Under the pieces are notes generated by a model. It was not told the DNA's origin. It made no database searches and saw only the letters and a program-made list of their open reading frames with translations. A stretch of 64,000 bases of DNA from Utricularia gibba (taxonomy: Eukaryota; Streptophyta; Magnoliopsida; Lamiales; Lentibulariaceae), in the NCBI GenBank assembly GCA_002189035.1, contig CM007991.1, positions 2,294,001-2,358,000 of the forward strand, written 5' to 3'. The position numbers and the translations under genes were made by a program. Positions 19,341 through 31,482 of this stretch are shown here, piece by piece. Position 1 is the stretch's first letter. The number at the start of each line of letters is the position of its first letter.

Positions 19341-19963
19341 TGATCATCATCTTTTTTGGGAAGAATTCCTGTGTGAATTTTAGGTTATATTCTAATGAAT
19401 TTATGAAAATTTCCGTACTTACAATTTTCTGTTTGCATCCTTACCGAATCGCGATAGTCATGGGGATGAATTGCGGTTCTAGGGTTTTGAAATCGGGCCT
19501 GGCCCAACACCCAACCCGGTGCCACGTCCGTGCGTACTGGGTGCCAGAGTGGTAGGACCCGGCCCAATAATCTCCCATAATGGGCCTCGAGGCTGATGAT
19601 CAAATCTAAGTTCCTAGACTATTATTTCCTATTATTTAAAAATATAAAAACTGTCAATGAATCAAGCATGGTTAATGAACGGATCCATCGAGGTATCTGA
19701 GTCTGACTTTTTCTGCCCTTTATAAAATATTATCGTGCATTATTAAAAATAGTATTTTCCGGTATCATTTATTTATGAAAACAACTTGGAAGTGATTTAT
19801 TACTAAATGATGACCATATAATTACACTAACTAGAATGGCGGCGAATTGGATGATCACACGTGGAGGAATTGCCTGCCGCGTCCGGTGTTCCTCTGCTCC
19901 GTGTCTTTCCTCCTCACTCAGATGAAAGGTTGGGGCAGGGGGGAGGAAGAGCGGAAACCGAGA

Positions 19964-21449
19964 ATGGGTTCGGTTCCTGAATCCGCTCACTTCATCCTCT
20001 TCCCCTTCCTGTCCCAGGGACACATAATCCCGCTCCTCAGTCTCGCCCGTCTGCTCCGCCGCCGCTGCGCAGCGATCACCGTCTGCACAACCCCCGGCAA
20101 CGCTGCTGCCGTAAAAACCTACCTCATGGGCACCGATATCCGTGTCATCGAGTTCCCTTTTCCGCAGAACATTGAGGGCGTGCCCCCAGGCGTCGAGAAC
20201 ACCCACAAATTGGCGTCCATGGATGCCTTTATTAACTTCGCCAGGGCCACCAAATCTATGCAGGAAAGCTTTGAGAACGCCCTGGAGACGCTTGACCCGC
20301 CGCCTGCGGCCGTGATTTCTGATTTCTTTTTGGGTGGACGTTGGAATCGGCGGTTAAGTACGGTGTCCCGCGGTATGTGTTCACAGGGATGGGCCAATTT
20401 TCGTATACCATGTATAATATTATTGAGCCGGAGAAGAACCATCGCCGAGGTTCGTTGGATGACCCCTTTTCCATGCCCGATTTCCCTGAGATTATGATGT
20501 GCCTGAACGACTTCGATCCTTCCGTCTACACCGAAGGAGCTTACATGGAGTTTATCGTGGAGCAAAAGACAGCGACTGCTGCGAGTCAGGGGATTCTCGT
20601 TAACTCGTTTTACGAGCTTGAGGGCGTGTACGTCGACTACTGGAACCAGAAATTCGGACCCAGAGCACTCTGCGCCGGCCCCCTGAGCGAGGCGGTGCGT
20701 GGACTTCAATCGCCGGCACCGACAGGTCAGCATGCGGAGTTCCTGGACGAGAGATTGGAGAGCCAGCAGCCCGTTCTGTACGTAGCTTTTGGGACTCAAG
20801 CACACGTCCCTCCAGAGCAGATTGAGGAAATCGCGGAGGGGTTAGACAAATCGGGGGTGAGTTTCTTGTGGACGCTCAGATCGAAGGATGAGAAGTTCAT
20901 AGAAAACTTTCAGAGGAAAGTGAAGGGCAGAGGCATGGTCTCCACCGATTGGGTTGACCAGATTTCGATTCTCCAGCACAGTGGAGTGAAGGGGTTTTTC
21001 AGCCACTGTGGATGGAATTCTGTCATGGAGAGCATCGCCTCCGGCGTCCCCATCCTCGCGATGCCGTTCATGGCGGAGCAGCACATGAACGCCAAGTTCG
21101 TCGCCGAGGTTGGCCATCTCCTGTTAACTTGAAAAACGATCATGTGTTATTGTCCTCATTAAGACTCTTTTTCTTTTTCAACCAAAAAAAGGTGGCGGGG
21201 GTTGGGCTGAGGGCGATGCCAGTGGGATCGGTGAGAGGGTTGGTGTCGGCGGAGGAGATTACGAGGAAGGTGAGGCAGCTGATGATCGGAGAAGAAGGTG
21301 CGGAGGTAAGGCGGAGGTCTGCGGAATTGGGGCGCACTGCCCAGAAGGCTGCCGGTGAAGGCGGGTCGTCGCATCTGTCGTTGGATTCTTTCGTTGCTGA
21401 GATCAACGGTAGGGAAGCGGTCGGCTCGGCGCGGCTCGGCTCGGCTTAG
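19964..21449 (+). CDS. UDP-glycosyltransferase, UGT90A-like, with one-base frameshift
   Basis: Family 1 glycosyltransferase that moves sugar from UDP-sugar to small molecules. It starts MGSVPESAHFILFPFLSQGH, placing the catalytic His in the usual SQGH position. The PSPG box near 20945-21085 has WVDQISILQHSGVKGFFSHC and a final AEQ, as in UGT90A enzymes. An intron at about 21107-21190 joins AE to VAGVGLRAMP. The reading frame breaks at about 20331-20338, in a T/G run: upstream VISDFFLG is in one frame and WTLESAVKYGVPR continues in another. One base appears to be missing. Otherwise the protein is full length (about 467 residues). The tail is a GC-rich repeat coding GSARLGSA. It is either a recent pseudogene or a sequencing error. 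Confidence 0.8.
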
Positions 21450-21550
21450 GGTTGTAGGATGAACCACCCATTTTACTGGACCTTGGTTGGTGCCAAATAA
21501 ATGTTGACGTCAGCCCCACACAGAAGTACCAGCACCTAATCGCTCATTTA

Positions 21551-21929
21551 GGTTGGTTTGGTAGATTTATTATAATTAATGTTTGTGAAAATAATTATTA
21601 TTACCATAAATAATGATTTAATTGTTTAGAAATTAATTGTGTTTGGCAATATTGTTATTATTAATATTGTTTAGGATTAAATTATATTTGATAGTTTATT
21701 GTTAAGATAACTATGTTATAATTTTTTTTATTTTTCTACCTTAACAGTCATTAATTAAGAAATTAATTAATAATTATTATGACTAATATGCATTTGAAGT
21801 ACTTTAGTGTTAACAATCATTTGTTTGTTAAAGTATTTTGAAGCTAAATCATATTGTTTAACTTCATAAAACTACCAAACAGCTACTTATAATTTATTTA
21901 TATTGTTAAATTGATTTAACAAACCAACC
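21551..21929. repeat. MITE-like element with short terminal inverted repeats
   Basis: GGTTGGTTTGGTAGAT at 21551 pairs with AAACCAACC ending at 21929 as an imperfect inverted repeat of roughly 20 bases. The interior is AT-rich and non-coding. It is short enough to be a non-autonomous DNA transposon. The family is unassigned. Confidence 0.4.
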
Positions 21930-22066
21930 AAACAGAACCTTCAGAGTTTACCAAATTAGTGCCTTTCAAAATGAAATACCTTATTAGTGGGTTACAAAAT
22001 GAAATTAAGAACCAAAGAGCCAATTTTCTTATTGGGAGTAGAACCCAGTTAAGTGAATCACTAAGA

Positions 22067-22843
22067 CTTAAGGTATGTTTGTAGATGATTCTCTTTTTAA
22101 AAAGTAATTTAAAAGAATAAAACTATGTTTGGAATTGATTCATTTAAATTGATTCCAAAAAAATACTTTTTTAGAAGTATTTTTATGAAAGCAAAAAGTG
22201 TTTACAAAATATATTTCAATTCTGAAAAATCTAAAATATATTTGATAAATATAATTCTAAAAAATAACTTTTTTATTTTAATTACTATTATACCCTTTGA
22301 TATTAAAAAATTGAAAAACTATCCAACTTATCCATCTTTTTTCGTAGGATTTGTCAATTGAGCATCAACTTCATACAATAAATTTTGCTTGGATTGAAGA
22401 TTGTCAACACTTTCATTGATATTGATCATTTTCAAAAATTTTGATCAATTTTGGATCAACCCATAGAGCACGTTTCTCATATCATTCCATTGGACTACAA
22501 AATCAAGACATCTGAACAAAAAATTGTAATCAGAAAGAGGTGAGAATGAAGAAAAAAGAGAATTATGTTGATGACTTACCAAGAACTCTAACTTGACGTG
22601 ATTGTAAGAAGGGAGGAAAAACCTCAATATAAATGATCAAAAAACCAAAAGGGGTAATATGGAAATTTTATACATAAGAATCTCTTCAAATTCTAAAAAA
22701 GTTGGGTCAAGTGAGCTTCAATTTTTTTTTGAAGCTCTCTTAAATTTTTACTCCTTTGGAAACAAAATCTTATATTGTTTGGTATCAATTTGATTTTTTA
22801 AAGTACTTTTTAAAAAGAAAATCACTTTCAAACAGAACTTAAG
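22067..22843. repeat. Terminal inverted repeat element A
   Basis: CTTAAGGTATGTTTG at 22067 and the reverse complement of the sequence ending at 22843 match imperfectly over about 50 bases, including a CTTTTTAAAAAGTA core. No coding content is recognisable. It overlaps element B. Confidence 0.5.
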
Positions 22844-23335
22844 TTGTTACTAAACATTATAATCTTTTACTTCAAATGAAGCAAAAATATGGAAGAGCTT
22901 CAAAAAAATTTGAACCTCCCATGGCCCAACTTTTTTTATATTTGGAGACTTTACTTTTTATAAAATTTTCATATTATTTTTTTGATTTTATTTATCTTTT
23001 ATAATAAATTTTTCCTCATTTATTCCAATCAACTTAGAATTAGGAATCTTGGTAATTATTCAATATAATTCTCATTTTTTCTCATTCTCACCTATTTCTG
23101 ATTCCAATTTTTTTGTCCAAATTTCCCGATTTTGCGGAAATGATGGACATATAAGAAGGGTAAAATAGTATTTAAAATAGAAAAATTACTTTTATGAAGT
23201 TAATTTTATCAAACAGAGTTTAACTTCTTCAAAATTGAAGTATATTTTACAACCAATTTTTACTTCAAAAAAAGTGATTCTCAAAAATTACTTACTGGAA
23301 GTAATTAACATGAATCCCTTCCAAACAAAGTTTTA
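22118..23335. repeat. Terminal inverted repeat element B, overlapping element A
   Basis: TAAAACTATGTTTGGAA at 22118 pairs with TTCCAAACAAAGTTTTA ending at 23335, with one mismatch in the outer 17 bases and good similarity over about 35. Inside, two further inverted copies (AAAAAAGTTGGG near 22696 and CCCAACTTTTTT near 22926) flank another foldback. The interior is non-coding. This looks like a composite of related elements inserted into one another. Confidence 0.5.
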
Positions 23336-23445
23336 GCCTCATTTTTGTGAACAAGGAAAAACGCAGGCTTTCAACAGCATTCCAGATTCCACACTCAAAT
23401 TCAACCAAATCAAAAACATGGTGCCTATGTTGATCAGGCCTCGGA

Positions 23446-24286
23446 TCAAGAAGACTTGGCTTCATTTTTGTGAGGGATGCTCTGCAATTCCCTCCTCAGC
23501 TGAAGGGAGAAATCATCGTTGACATCATCATCATCCCAGTCGTCTTCCCACTGCTGAGTTATTTCCTCCGCCTCCTCCTTCTCATCCCAAACTGAAAATG
23601 CACCACATAACCGTTTTGTCAAGAAATCATCATAAAAGCAACACAGCTTGGATGGATTGGACAATGCATAGAGTTGGGTTTAAACTTGGGGGGTTCTCAA
23701 AAAACAGGCGATGGAAAAGCTATGGCAAAGACATTTCGAAGGAAAACTTTTAAAAGCACCAGCAACGAGATCTCTGCAACATCCCAATACTTCAATGCAA
23801 CTCCACTTTGAATTACAACAAGAAGAGTAATCCAGTCAGCTATTTCAATAATTCTTGGTGGCGCCACCACAGTAAAATTTCCTACTAGAATTTGTGCACT
23901 AGAGTAACTAAATTCCTCGACACCTTCTGAAGATCATACCTTAGCTTTCAATTCCACAAAGCCCTACCCCGGAAACAGGACACATACATGCCAATTCAAC
24001 CCTAAAAGCCCGCAGCAAATGAGTCAGGGCATTGAAAAAACAAAAAAAGAAACCAGAAAACGATTCTAGCGTGATAAGCCAGCGGAATCCATAGCTCGGA
24101 GAATTGGCAAGTTTTTAGTTTTGCGCAGGGAACAGCGATTTGGGTAAATCCACCACCACATACCGACTTAAAGGGATCGAAGAAAGGAAACCTACCTTGA
24201 CCGATGTCGAACTCCTCAAACTCGTCATCGTCTTCAAAGAGATCTGTCTTCTTCACTTCCTGGGGCTTCGGTTGCTCTGCCGCCAT
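23446..24286 (-). CDS. DSS1: DSS1/SEM1, 26S proteasome lid subunit and BRCA2 partner
   Basis: A small acidic protein of 78 residues in two exons, 24196-24286 and 23446-23591. Exon 1 starts MAAEQPKPQEVKKTDLFEDD and contains the DDEFEEFDI block. Exon 2 contains VWDEKEEAEEITQQWEDDW followed by DDDDVNDDFSLQLRREL. These two acidic/tryptophan motifs bind proteasome lid subunits and BRCA2 and define the family. Length and exon structure are typical. The start is the first ATG after the leader. The DEG9 gene lies upstream in the same orientation, so the promoter must sit in 24287-24762. Confidence 0.95.
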
Positions 24287-24762
24287 TAAAACTGCTCTGC
24301 AATGCAAAGGATTCGAAAAATCCGAAGCAGACTCGAATGATCGAAACCACGATGGGGGATGAGAAACCCAAGACGACTTCAGAAGATGCTATTCATGGGC
24401 CGTGGCCCAAGCTTCATTCTTTTCCACCTTAATTTCCTTTTTTCTTTTATTATTAAAAAAACACCGGGAGATGGAGAGAGAGGAACTGTCCCAAACCAAC
24501 TGAGATGTCTACTGGTATGCCCTTTTTCACAGGCTGCTGCTTTTTCACAACAGAGATGTCTACTGGGTAACAAAAACATACCCTGCTCACTCGGGAGATG
24601 TAACTGTGCCTAGGCCTTCATGGCCAACGACTCAAAAGAATTCATAGCGCCATGGCTGAAACTGGAAAATGAGGGAGAAGAAAACTGATAGCTGCTGCTT
24701 CAATGCTTATGGTGAGGAGATGAACCTGTGTTGCTGTTGTTCATGTTCTGTGGCCATCCTAC
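24287..24762. other. DSS1 promoter and DEG9 3' region
   Basis: The region includes paired TGGGCC/GGCCCA motifs near 24397-24410 and a short local duplication: GAGATGTCTACTGG at 24502 and 24553, and CTTTTTCACA at 24522 and 24540. No further gene is seen. Confidence 0.45.
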
Positions 24763-27700
24763 TCATGCCTTGAGATCTTCAGACATGGCTGATGGAATAC
24801 AATGGGTGGACAGAATGTCCAGTGTGGCTGCTTTTGCATTCGTTGTTTGAAGAACCACAACCTACGGCAACAGTGAAACAGGTCAGCAAACGTTTCCATG
24901 AAGGCATAAAGCTACGAACCACAACCTACGAGTTGCCACAGAACATGAACAACAGCTGAAAATGAAAATGAAAACACTGGATGCAGGTACACAAGTGGGG
25001 TTGATTGCGAAAAGTGGCAATGATGTTCACACGACAGTTGGAGAGTTTTTTTCAAGAAAACAGGAAGGCATGTACGTTTGGAATTGAAAAAAATGAAATA
25101 CTACCTGCTGGTATTCGAGATCGAATTTCAAGTACTTGTTCGTGCAGCTCTCTACCATCCTGGCCAAGCTCTTCAGATTCTTCACGGGTTGGCCATTGAA
25201 GGAGAGAACCTACCACACGAGCAGGCAACCAGAGGGGCAGTGAGAATGTACGAAAACATGAAGGCATAAAGCTAAGAGAAAAAATGGAGAAGACTAAAGC
25301 GATGATGCAAATAACACTGAGGAATTGAATGTAACCTGAGTATTCACAATGTCCTCGTAGCCAATATTAATGTCAGCCACAAGTACCTTCAAGACATATC
25401 ACAATCAGGCCAAGTATTACGGAAAGGATGCACAATTAATAGCAGAAAAAAAAAATCTGCAGTGTTTCATGCTCGATTTTTTTTTTACCTGGGAAACAAC
25501 AACAATTTGTTCATCTGGTGATTGTGGTAATTCGTGCAAGAGTTTTTCCAATAACTTAACAGGGGCTTCAAATTCGTAATCTTTTCCGTACTGTGGATAT
25601 CAAAGAAAAGCAACACTTGGTCACAAAATAAGGCTGCAGTTATTGCCTTACTGATAAAACTATGCCCACTAAAGCAAGGACATGCATAGTGAACAAATAC
25701 AAACCTCAGAACGTAAATATGGAACAGAAACTGTGGTGAAAACGAATCCGGCAATTATGTAGTATGATGGAGGTCTGCCTTTATTGTGTGCGGGAATCAA
25801 TCTTCTATGTGTACCAAGTTTGATATTAAACTTTACTGCTTGGGAATTACGGAGCACTTTAATTACTGCACTGTCACCAGTATACTTCTGAGATACAAGA
25901 TAGCTAAAACCAATTCGCTCTCCACGCCTGAACGGAACTGCATTAAACGGAAATGCATGAGTTAAAAGGATAACTGCAATTCACACTTCAGAAAAAATGA
26001 GGGACTGCCCCACTCCAGACATGGCTTCTACCGGGTTAAAGAGAAAAAAAAAAAAAAAAAGCATACCCAAACACTACAACACCAGTTCATTGCAAAAAAT
26101 AAGCAAAAGGGAAAGAGAGGAGGGAATGATTTTTTTAAAAAAAGAATCTTCAGGTGCAGCAAGATTCCTGCACAGGCTTTCATACCAAGCTTTATATTGC
26201 AATGAGCATCTCAACTATAGACAGAAATATTTTGTATACAATAAAATGAAATAAGGAAGCCATCAAGAGCACAAGCAACGATTTGGCTGGATAAAAAAGT
26301 CATTGTTTTGTTCATCCATGATTTCGGAATTTTTGCAATAAAAAGTACCTGTTCCATCATTAGCAATATCAACACCATCAAAGCTAAGTATTATGTCTGA
26401 TGGTTTCAAAACCTCAAACTCTGGTGAGGTGGGGTCAATCCTTCTTATTCGTACACCCTTCTGATCAGGTTTCATTCCTGAAGACAACCGCAAATCTGGA
26501 TTTTCCATTTTCTGCCACTCAACTCCAAGAATGGGAAATCCTAAAAAACAGTAAGAAGACGAGAAAATCAGTCGACTACAATATTTCTAGACGTAAATAG
26601 GCGCAAAGCAAGCTCCTCATGCACCAAATAGATCATTGATTGTGTAGAGTGATCGTGAACATAAAAATAATAACATAAGCAAGACCTAAAAATGATAAAA
26701 AAGGCATACCAGTATATCCCCCGTTCTTCTCGTAATCCTGGATAAAGTGCATTATAACAGGAGTTGGAATAACGTAACCAATATTCTCCACGTCCTCATG
26801 CTTGAGAGACTGAAATGCAATGCCAACACAGTTTCCTTTGTCGTTAAAAGCAGGTCCACCTGAGTTTCCAGAGTTTATAGCCGCATCTATCTACGAGGCA
26901 AGATAGATACCATCAAACAATACTGTAATATAATCACCAACAGAAAATGCATAAATTGCAGGCAATAAAAACCTGCAGCCCAAGAAGTTCGGTTGATCCA
27001 TGAACATATGAAAGAATTTCTATCCGTGACACAACTCCACTTGTGACAGAAATGGTGTCACCGCCAATTGGATAACCAACCACGGTTACAGCATCCTGAA
27101 GAGCAGGCAGGTCACCAAATTCTACAGGTTGAACGCCATCCCAGAATTCATCATCGTCGACTGTTAGCAGAGCTGCATTGCGAAAACTAAAATAATGTCA
27201 TAAAAGGAAAAAGTGAACTTTACTTTCTAACTACGATGTACAGAAATTGGGTCCCTCGTCTGGTAGAAACTATGGCTGAAAGAAAGGCAATGGACACGAT
27301 AACGATGAGAGGTGTATCACCTATGTCACATTCTGTTCCGATAGCCAGAACAGTAGCTATGTATTTGGTATCTGAACCCCGTTTCTTCAACTTCACCTGC
27401 GTATAATGCTCCACCGAATGCGCATTCGTCAAAACCCTTCTTCCTTTAATGACAAACCCACTACTGCTAGAGCTATACTGCCTCTTCCTCTGCCACGGCA
27501 AGGAAAAATTCGGTTCTGTGTGAACGCAAAATACCTTCACCACCGCGTCCATGGCAGGTGATGTCCTAGCCACAGACCCTTCTCTACCAACATCCATCAG
27601 CGCAGCAGTCACTGCCCCACTGAATCCTGCCGGAACCGACACCGTTAGGGTTTTGGAATTGTTATTCACGGAAGGCTCATTTTCAGGTTTTTTCGTACGC

Positions 27701-27912
27701 CGGCCACGGCGGCCTCCACGGTGATCAGGTGAAACTGGCTTCGGACTCGGGTTTACAATATCAACTTTCGCAACCGAAAACGCAGCTTCTTCCCTCTCGG
27801 TAACATTGCTGTCTGGGTGGGAGCTTCCGGCTTCTTCATCAGCCTCAGTTTCTGCCGGATGATTCTCTGTCCGGCGGCCGCGTTTCCGTTTCCGGTTGGG
27901 CTCCCTACACAT
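24763..27912 (-). CDS. DEG9: DEG9 (protease Do-like 9), trypsin-like serine protease with PDZ domains
   Basis: ATP-independent serine protease of the nucleus/nucleolus in Arabidopsis, where it cleaves the response regulator ARR4. The N-terminus (first exon to about 27320) is basic with RKRKRGRR and [10 protein letters not shown], likely nuclear localisation signals. The protease domain shows [12 protein letters not shown] (catalytic His), a VDDDEF segment (Asp) near 27160, and [10 protein letters not shown] (Ser) near 26860. A PDZ domain follows, with [20 protein letters not shown] and [12 protein letters not shown]. Later exons code [18 protein letters not shown] and [20 protein letters not shown]. 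The last exon ends [12 protein letters not shown] at 24763. The true start is the ATG at 27912 ([11 protein letters not shown]). The final intron contains a duplication mosaic. Confidence 0.93.
24897..24956. repeat. Mosaic of three local copies in the last DEG9 intron
   Basis: Three adjoining blocks each copy nearby sequence. 24897-24914 is identical to 25257-25274 (18 bases, direct). 24916-24930 is identical to 24852-24866 (15 bases, direct, covering the acceptor end and start of the last exon). 24935-24956 is the exact reverse complement of 24733-24754 (22 bases, in the 3' UTR). The pattern resembles a templated insertion made during end joining. Confidence 0.7.
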
Positions 27913-28739
27913 CAATGAAAGCGACGGAGGAAACGTAGAAACTGATTCTGATCCGACCGCAGACGGAAAATTCCTTCGCTCCTAGCAATCGGACGACGTC
28001 ACTCGGCCTTTCACCTTCGCCATTTGGTTGCACTCCAGAGTCCATACTGGTAAATGTGCAACGCACTTCAATGTTGTTGGGCTTCAATCTGACTTTGGGC
28101 CCTCCAAGACTTCTTACTGGGCTCACTGTAAAAGCCCAAAAATCCCAAGAGAGAGATGACAGCAGCTTGCTGTGTAAAGGTTGTTCTTTTAGTGTCCTAC
28201 TAATCAGAAAAAGAAGCTCCTTTCCTTTTGAAAACTTGGGTGTGGATTTGTTAAACTAAGAAAACTAAGAAAACTAAGCCATGGATCATGGACCAATTTG
28301 TCTTAAAAGTATATATCATTAAGGAATCTGTGTGATGTGTTTTTGTGCAAAAGTCAGCGTTTTTCGGCAGTTGGACTAAAAAATTTGTGGTGAATTCAAT
28401 GAAGAATCGAGAAAAATGAATTCAGCCGGAATTATCTGCAGCCCTATATGCATATGTATGTGCGGAGGGATCAGCGGCATGGCACCTGCTGACAGGTAGA
28501 CAGCAGCGATTTTCGACCCTACAATGACATCCCATATCACCGCACCAATAATAAGTCGGTTGTGTTATCCGATCCCTCTGAGAAAAATTACCGTTATTCA
28601 TTTATGCAACTTTAATGTGCCCGGTTTCATACGCCATTCATTCAGCAACCTTTCACCCCCGCAAAATTGTTGGTTCTTTTATTGCATTTGAGGTGTTCAC
28701 GTGAACTGTGATTTGGGTTTGGGAAAACTTAGTACTCTG
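27913..28739. promoter_or_regulatory. Shared divergent promoter region of DEG9 and the KONJAC homologue
   Basis: 827 bases separate the two start codons. The sequence has TTGGGCTTC and GGGCCC-type motifs near 28075-28105, and a three-copy 9-base tandem repeat (AAACTAAGA) at about 28250-28278. No gene is visible. Confidence 0.4.
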
Positions 28740-31482
28740 ATGATGGGGAGCTCAGGGGAGAGAGTGGTAGCCGTTATCATGGTTGGTGGACCGACTAAAG
28801 GTTCGTTTTTTCAGATTTTTCATTGATGTTTATCTGATTGGAGTTTAGTCTTGCCGTGGATTTTCCTCCTGTTGGGAAATGATTAAACTTTTTAGATGTG
28901 ATTGGTTATACTTATGGAATACTGATGATTTGTTTTTATTGAGATTTTCGATCTTGTTTCTGGTGCTTTATGGGATTTTGAAATGCAGGAACTAGATTCA
29001 GGCCATTGTCACTGAACATTCCCAAGCCCCACTTTCCATTGGCGGGACAGCCAATGGTTTATCATCCCATCTCTGCATGTAAAATGGTATGCAACAGATC
29101 ACGGGAACTAAGCAAACATGAACACTACCCAAAAAATGAGATTTGCATCTGTTGACTATCTGTGGTATTCTGCTCAGTAAGGCTTCAATTTTTGTAGATC
29201 CCAAATCTAGCACAGATCTACCTCATTGGTTTTTATGAGGAGCGTGAATTTGCTTTAATCGTTTCATCGATATCAAACGAGCTTAAGGTGCCTGTCAGGT
29301 AATGAGGATCGTTCACTAGATCTTACTATTACGCTGATTTCATTGCCGTGAATTATATTCATAGTTTGCTCCCACTTGTTGTTAGGTACTTGAAAGAGGA
29401 AAAGCCACATGGTTCTGCTGGTGGACTCTACAGTTTCAGGGATCTGATCATGGAAGATGATCCAGTTCTGACTCTATACTATTTTCACATACACTCTCAC
29501 TGAAGAAGTGGCATTTCTCTTGCCATTTGGTGAATTGGTTTCAACACGCTTTTTTTCTTTTACAGTCCCACATCTTCTTGATGAATTTCGATGTCTGTTG
29601 CAGCTTCCCTCTGCCGCAAATGCTTGGTAATATGCCAGTTTTTACTACAACCTTTCCAATTCATCCACCTGAGCAGTAGTTCATATAATGATTTGTTGAA
29701 TGCTTTATAGAGGCTCACAGAAGCTATGGTGGGCTTGGAACAGTTTTAGTGATCAAGGTTGGCAATTTCCAAGTTGATTATTATTGTTTCATCAGGGATG
29801 TATTCATTTTCTACATAGCTCATCATCGAAGCTGCTTCCTATTGCAGGTTTCTCCCGAGTCAGCAAACCAGTTCGGAGAATTAGTTGCTGATCCTCAAAC
29901 CAATGAATTGTTGCATTATACTGAGAAACCCGAGACTTTTGTATGCACTTTTTGAGACTAGTAGTACATTTAGCCCTTCCACAATTCACTTCCTCTGTTA
30001 CATGCTACAGGTTAGTGACCTGATAAATTGTGGAGTGTACATATTTACCCCAGAAATTTTTACTGCTATTCAGGGTGTGGCCACACAGCGAAAAGACAGA
30101 GGTATTAAACCTTTTCCCAGCTGTTTTCCTTTGTTCGTTCTCATGGTTTATATTGGCTAGATATGCAACTTGGTAACTTGGCATTCATCTTGTTTGCATT
30201 CTTCTTCTTTTTTTGCGTTTGATTTGTTAAAATATTTTCAGCCATACTTAGGCGTATGTCCAGCTTTGAAGCACTGCAATCAGCAAACAGGTACACCTCA
30301 TTCCAACACCTATTGAATGTTGTGATATTTCAGGTTTCAAGTTACACCCTTTTTGTTATTTCTGATACAATTTCTTTCACAGAAGTGCGCCACCAGATTA
30401 TGTGAGACTGGATCAAGATATACTAACACCGCTTGCAGGGAAAAAGAAGCTGTTTGTCTATGAAACAAGGGATTTTTGGGAACAAATTAAAACCCCTGCG
30501 TAAGCCGAATGTGTGAATCTGCATTTCATCACAAAAATGTGCTTCTAACAAAAATCTTTCGGGCTTCTAGGATGTCCTTGAAGTGTTCTGGTCTGTATCT
30601 TGCACAATTCAGGTTGACGTCACCTCATCTACTGGCAAATCCTGCTACTAGAAATGTGGCAATTTCAGGCGATGTATATATTCATCCTTCAGCAAAAGTT
30701 CATCCAACTGCAAAGGTAATGAAAAGCCAAAAAATTCTTTGGTATTATTTATTTTGCTTCATCCAGGTTACATTCAAATGCTGCTGTATAAAAATGGGTA
30801 TAAAAATGTCGTGAATGGAAACAGATTGGGCCCAATGTTTCTATCGCTGCCAATGCTCGGGTAGCTTCTGGTGCGAGACTCACGAATTGCATAGTTCTTG
30901 ATGATGTTGAGATCAAGGTGACAAGACTTTAAATGAACTAGTGCACGGACTTCTCAAAGATTGATTCTTGGACACCCTTTCTAGGAAATCATGCTTGTCT
31001 CTGTTTACTCTGTCAGGAAAATGCTGTGGCAATTCATGCAATCATTGGATGGAAGTCCTCAATTGGGAAGTGGTCCAGAGTGCAGGTCCTTAGCTTTTCC
31101 CGATATACTCGCATTATTATCTTTTAACTTGAACAAGATGAGACAACAGGAAACATTACTTCCACTCATGTTTTGTCTGGGAAATAAGAACCGTCAAACC
31201 CCATGTTTTGCTGAATAAGTTACTTGGCTAAATCACCCAAACTTTTTTTTCAGGCTTCAGGAGACTACAACGCAAAGCTGGGAGTAACCATTCTGGGTAC
31301 GCAGAAACCGATTTCATTCTTCAGTTTATCATCTTCAGTTGATCGTATCTGATAAAGTTTGCTCTTTCATTCTGGAACCAGGTGAATCCGTGACCGTGGA
31401 AGACGAAATCGTCGTGTTCAACAGCATTGTACTTCCAAATAAGACTCTCAACGTCAGCGTTCAAGAGGAAATCATACTGTAG
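28740..31482 (+). CDS. KJC1: GDP-mannose pyrophosphorylase-like KONJAC protein (GMPPA type)
   Basis: Homologue of mannose-1-phosphate guanylyltransferase. In Arabidopsis, KJC1/2 stimulate the catalytic enzyme VTC1 and so support GDP-mannose for glucomannan and ascorbate. It starts [20 protein letters not shown]; the second Met (28743) matches family starts. The nucleotidyltransferase domain continues with [21 protein letters not shown] and [16 protein letters not shown]. Then come [33 protein letters not shown], and a left-handed beta-helix tail with [18 protein letters not shown] and [19 protein letters not shown]. The C-terminus is [10 protein letters not shown]. About thirteen exons with good junctions, one with a weak donor near 29464. 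An unusual KPHF replaces the family KPLF/KPLI near residue 33. Confidence 0.92.

Noticed and set aside
20330-20338. Programmed -1 frameshift in the UGT gene
   Set aside because: The T/G run does not form a canonical X-XXY-YYZ heptamer in the zero frame, so a deletion or sequence error is simpler.
20119-20805. 228-codon minus-strand open frame
   Set aside because: It is the antisense of the GC-rich UGT coding sequence and has no motif of its own.
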